Of a stretch of DNA of 50,698 bases, positions 49,541 to 50,698 are shown piece by piece. The stretch is from an uncultured Collinsella sp. (GTDB lineage Bacteria > Actinomycetota > Coriobacteriia > Coriobacteriales > Coriobacteriaceae). Made by a program: the position numbers and the translations under genes. The stretch's first letter is position 1. Each line of letters opens with the position of its first letter. A model generated the notes under the pieces. That model saw only the letters and a list, made by a program, of their open reading frames with translations, made no database searches and was not told the DNA's origin. Where the stretch lies: positions 1-50,698 of the forward strand of contig UQIH01000016.1 of the NCBI GenBank assembly GCA_900541145.1, given 5' to 3'.

Positions 49541-50608
49541 ATGCGCGACAAGCTCGAAAAGATCATCAAGGCCTACGAGGAGCTCGAGAAGAAGCTTTCC
49601 GACCCGGCCGTCGCCTCCGATATCAAGGAGTTCACGCGTCTCAACAAGGAGTACGCGCACCAGTCCGACCTCATTGCCGCCTCGCGCGAGTACATCGGCG
49701 CGCTCGATGACATCGAGGCTGCCAAGGAAATGCTGCACGATACCACCGATGCCGATGAGAAGGAGATGCTCCAGATGGACATCTCCGAAAACGAGGCCAA
49801 GCTTCCCCAGCTCGAGGAAGACATCAAGTACATGCTCATCCCGAGCGACCCCAACGACGACAAGAACACCATCGTCGAGATCCGCTCCGCCGCCGGTGGC
49901 GACGAGGCGGCCATCTTCGCCGGCGATCTGTACAAGATGTACCAGCGCTTTTGCGAGTCGCGCGGCTGGAAGACTACCGTGCTCGATTCCAGCCCCAGCG
50001 AGGCCGGTGGCTTTAAGTCCATCGAGTTCAAGGTCGAGGGCGACCGCGTCTACTCCGTCATGAAGTTCGAGTCCGGCGTGCACCGCGTCCAGCGCGTTCC
50101 CAAGACTGAGTCCCAGGGCCGCATTCAGACCTCCACGGCTACCGTCGCCGTACTTCCCGAGGCCGAGGAGATCGACGTCCAGATCAACCAGTCCGACCTG
50201 CGCATCGACACCTACTGCGCCTCCGGCCCTGGCGGTCAGTGCGTTAACACCACCTACTCCGCCGTGCGCATCACCCACCTGCCCACCAACACCGTGGTGC
50301 AGTCGCAGGAGCAGCGTTCCCAGATCCAGAACCGCGAGGTCTGCATGCAGATGCTGCGCGCCCGTCTGTACGAGATGGAACTCGAGAAGCAGCAGGCCGA
50401 GCTCGGTGCCGAGCGCCAGAGCCAGATCGGCCACGGCAACCGTTCCGAGAAGATCCGTACCTACAACCAGCCCCAGGACCGCGTGACCGATCACCGCATC
50501 GGTTTCAACTCCACCTACAACGGCGTCCTTCTGGGCGATCAGCTCGGCACCGTCATCGAGGCGCTCGCCGCCGCCGAGCGAGCCGAGAAGCTGGCACAGG
50601 CTGTGTAG
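49541..50608 (+). CDS. prfA: Peptide chain release factor 1
   Basis: 355 residues, the usual RF1 size. The stop-codon recognition loop VPKTESQGRI near 185 has the PxT form of RF1 (UAA/UAG) rather than the SPF of RF2. The peptidyl-hydrolysis motif GGQ lies in SGPGGQCVNTTYSAVRITH near 226-244. The residue after GGQ is Cys, where many homologues have His or Ser. A coiled N-terminal domain (EELEKKLSDPAVASD onward) and the terminal IEALAAAERAEKL complete it. The start is ATG 49541 with AAAGGAG about 6 nt upstream. UAA and UAG termination depend on this gene, UGA on RF2. Confidence 0.94.
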   Translation: MRDKLEKIIKAYEELEKKLSDPAVASDIKEFTRLNKEYAHQSDLIAASREYIGALDDIEAAKEMLHDTTDADEKEMLQMDISENEAKLPQLEEDIKYMLIPSDPNDDKNTIVEIRSAAGGDEAAIFAGDLYKMYQRFCESRGWKTTVLDSSPSEAGGFKSIEFKVEGDRVYSVMKFESGVHRVQRVPKTESQGRIQTSTATVAVLPEAEEIDVQINQSDLRIDTYCASGPGGQCVNTTYSAVRITHLPTNTVVQSQEQRSQIQNREVCMQMLRARLYEMELEKQQAELGAERQSQIGHGNRSEKIRTYNQPQDRVTDHRIGFNSTYNGVLLGDQLGTVIEALAAAERAEKLAQAV

Positions 50609-50611
50609 GTT

Positions 50612-50633
50612 CCGCCGTTCTACCGAACGGCGG
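50612..50633 (+). terminator. Hairpin after prfA
   Basis: CCGCCGTT pairs with AACGGCGG around TCTACC-type 6 nt, 3 nt after the stop. The following sequence to the window end parallels that after 44665 (GATGCTGCGCG, GACAAT, TTCAA, GACCAGA), suggesting the GGCAAGGCAT-type terminator lies just beyond the window. Confidence 0.65.
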
Positions 50634-50698
50634 ACCAGCCGATGCTGCGCGGGCCGCATTTGGACAATCTGACGTTCAACTTCAAGGGCGCGACCAGA

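Overview
The window looks like chromosomal DNA of a gut Coriobacteriia, most likely a Collinsella-type actinomycete. The reasons are high GC, GC-rich codon choice, surface proteins ending in the sortase signal LANTG, KdpD/KdpE-like and Kup proteins side by side, and an intergenic space full of palindromes built on a GACAAAGGGACAGTCCC core. The genus is an inference from style; no marker gene here fixes it. I see no tRNA, rRNA, CRISPR array, transposase or phage gene.

Layout. 0.4-1.4 kb: a coiled-coil cell-wall protein (minus). 1.6-5.3 kb: a heterodimeric ABC exporter. 5.5-6.0 kb: a BilS-like flavodoxin. 6.0-11.6 kb: an accessory island in which a giant LANTG surface protein, split by one in-frame TGA, is flanked on each side by a 136-nt structured hairpin element and a tandem array of 62-bp palindromic units. 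11.6-15 kb: an LTA-synthase-like enzyme and a nitroreductase. 15.1-19.9 kb: Kup, a small membrane protein and a KdpD/KdpE-like two-component pair. 19.9-26.8 kb: RlmKL (with a degenerate first methyltransferase half), a HAD phosphatase, a transaldolase-family enzyme and Tex. 27.2-31.7 kb: a three-gene catabolic-type operon (SDR, OFA-type MFS, Gfo/Idh/MocA oxidoreductase) with a divergent LysR regulator. 31.7-37.6 kb: a membrane GGDEF protein, a third palindromic array, and a MarR-controlled second heterodimeric ABC exporter. 38-42.5 kb: pyridoxamine kinase, a TIGR04076 protein, an AAA_14/DUF4143 ATPase behind 33-bp-spaced direct repeats, a low-molecular-weight phosphatase and an MFS efflux protein. 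42.8-50.6 kb: an unknown membrane protein, an aldose-1-epimerase-like protein, a complete polar amino-acid ABC importer, an M20 peptidase and release factor 1.

The genes fall into short operons of one to four. The importer (binding lipoprotein, permease, ATPase) and the M20 peptidase form a plausible amino-acid or peptide uptake and processing unit. Each ABC exporter pair has one subunit with a degenerate nucleotide site and one with a consensus site. The second pair is translationally coupled to a MarR regulator, the usual arrangement for substrate-induced export.

The most unusual material is non-coding: three arrays of 61-62 bp palindromic units; two copies of a 136-nt hairpin element whose arms differ but still pair; seven palindromes with a fixed core and covarying flanks; and a perfect 9-bp hairpin 2 nt after the in-frame TGA of the surface protein.
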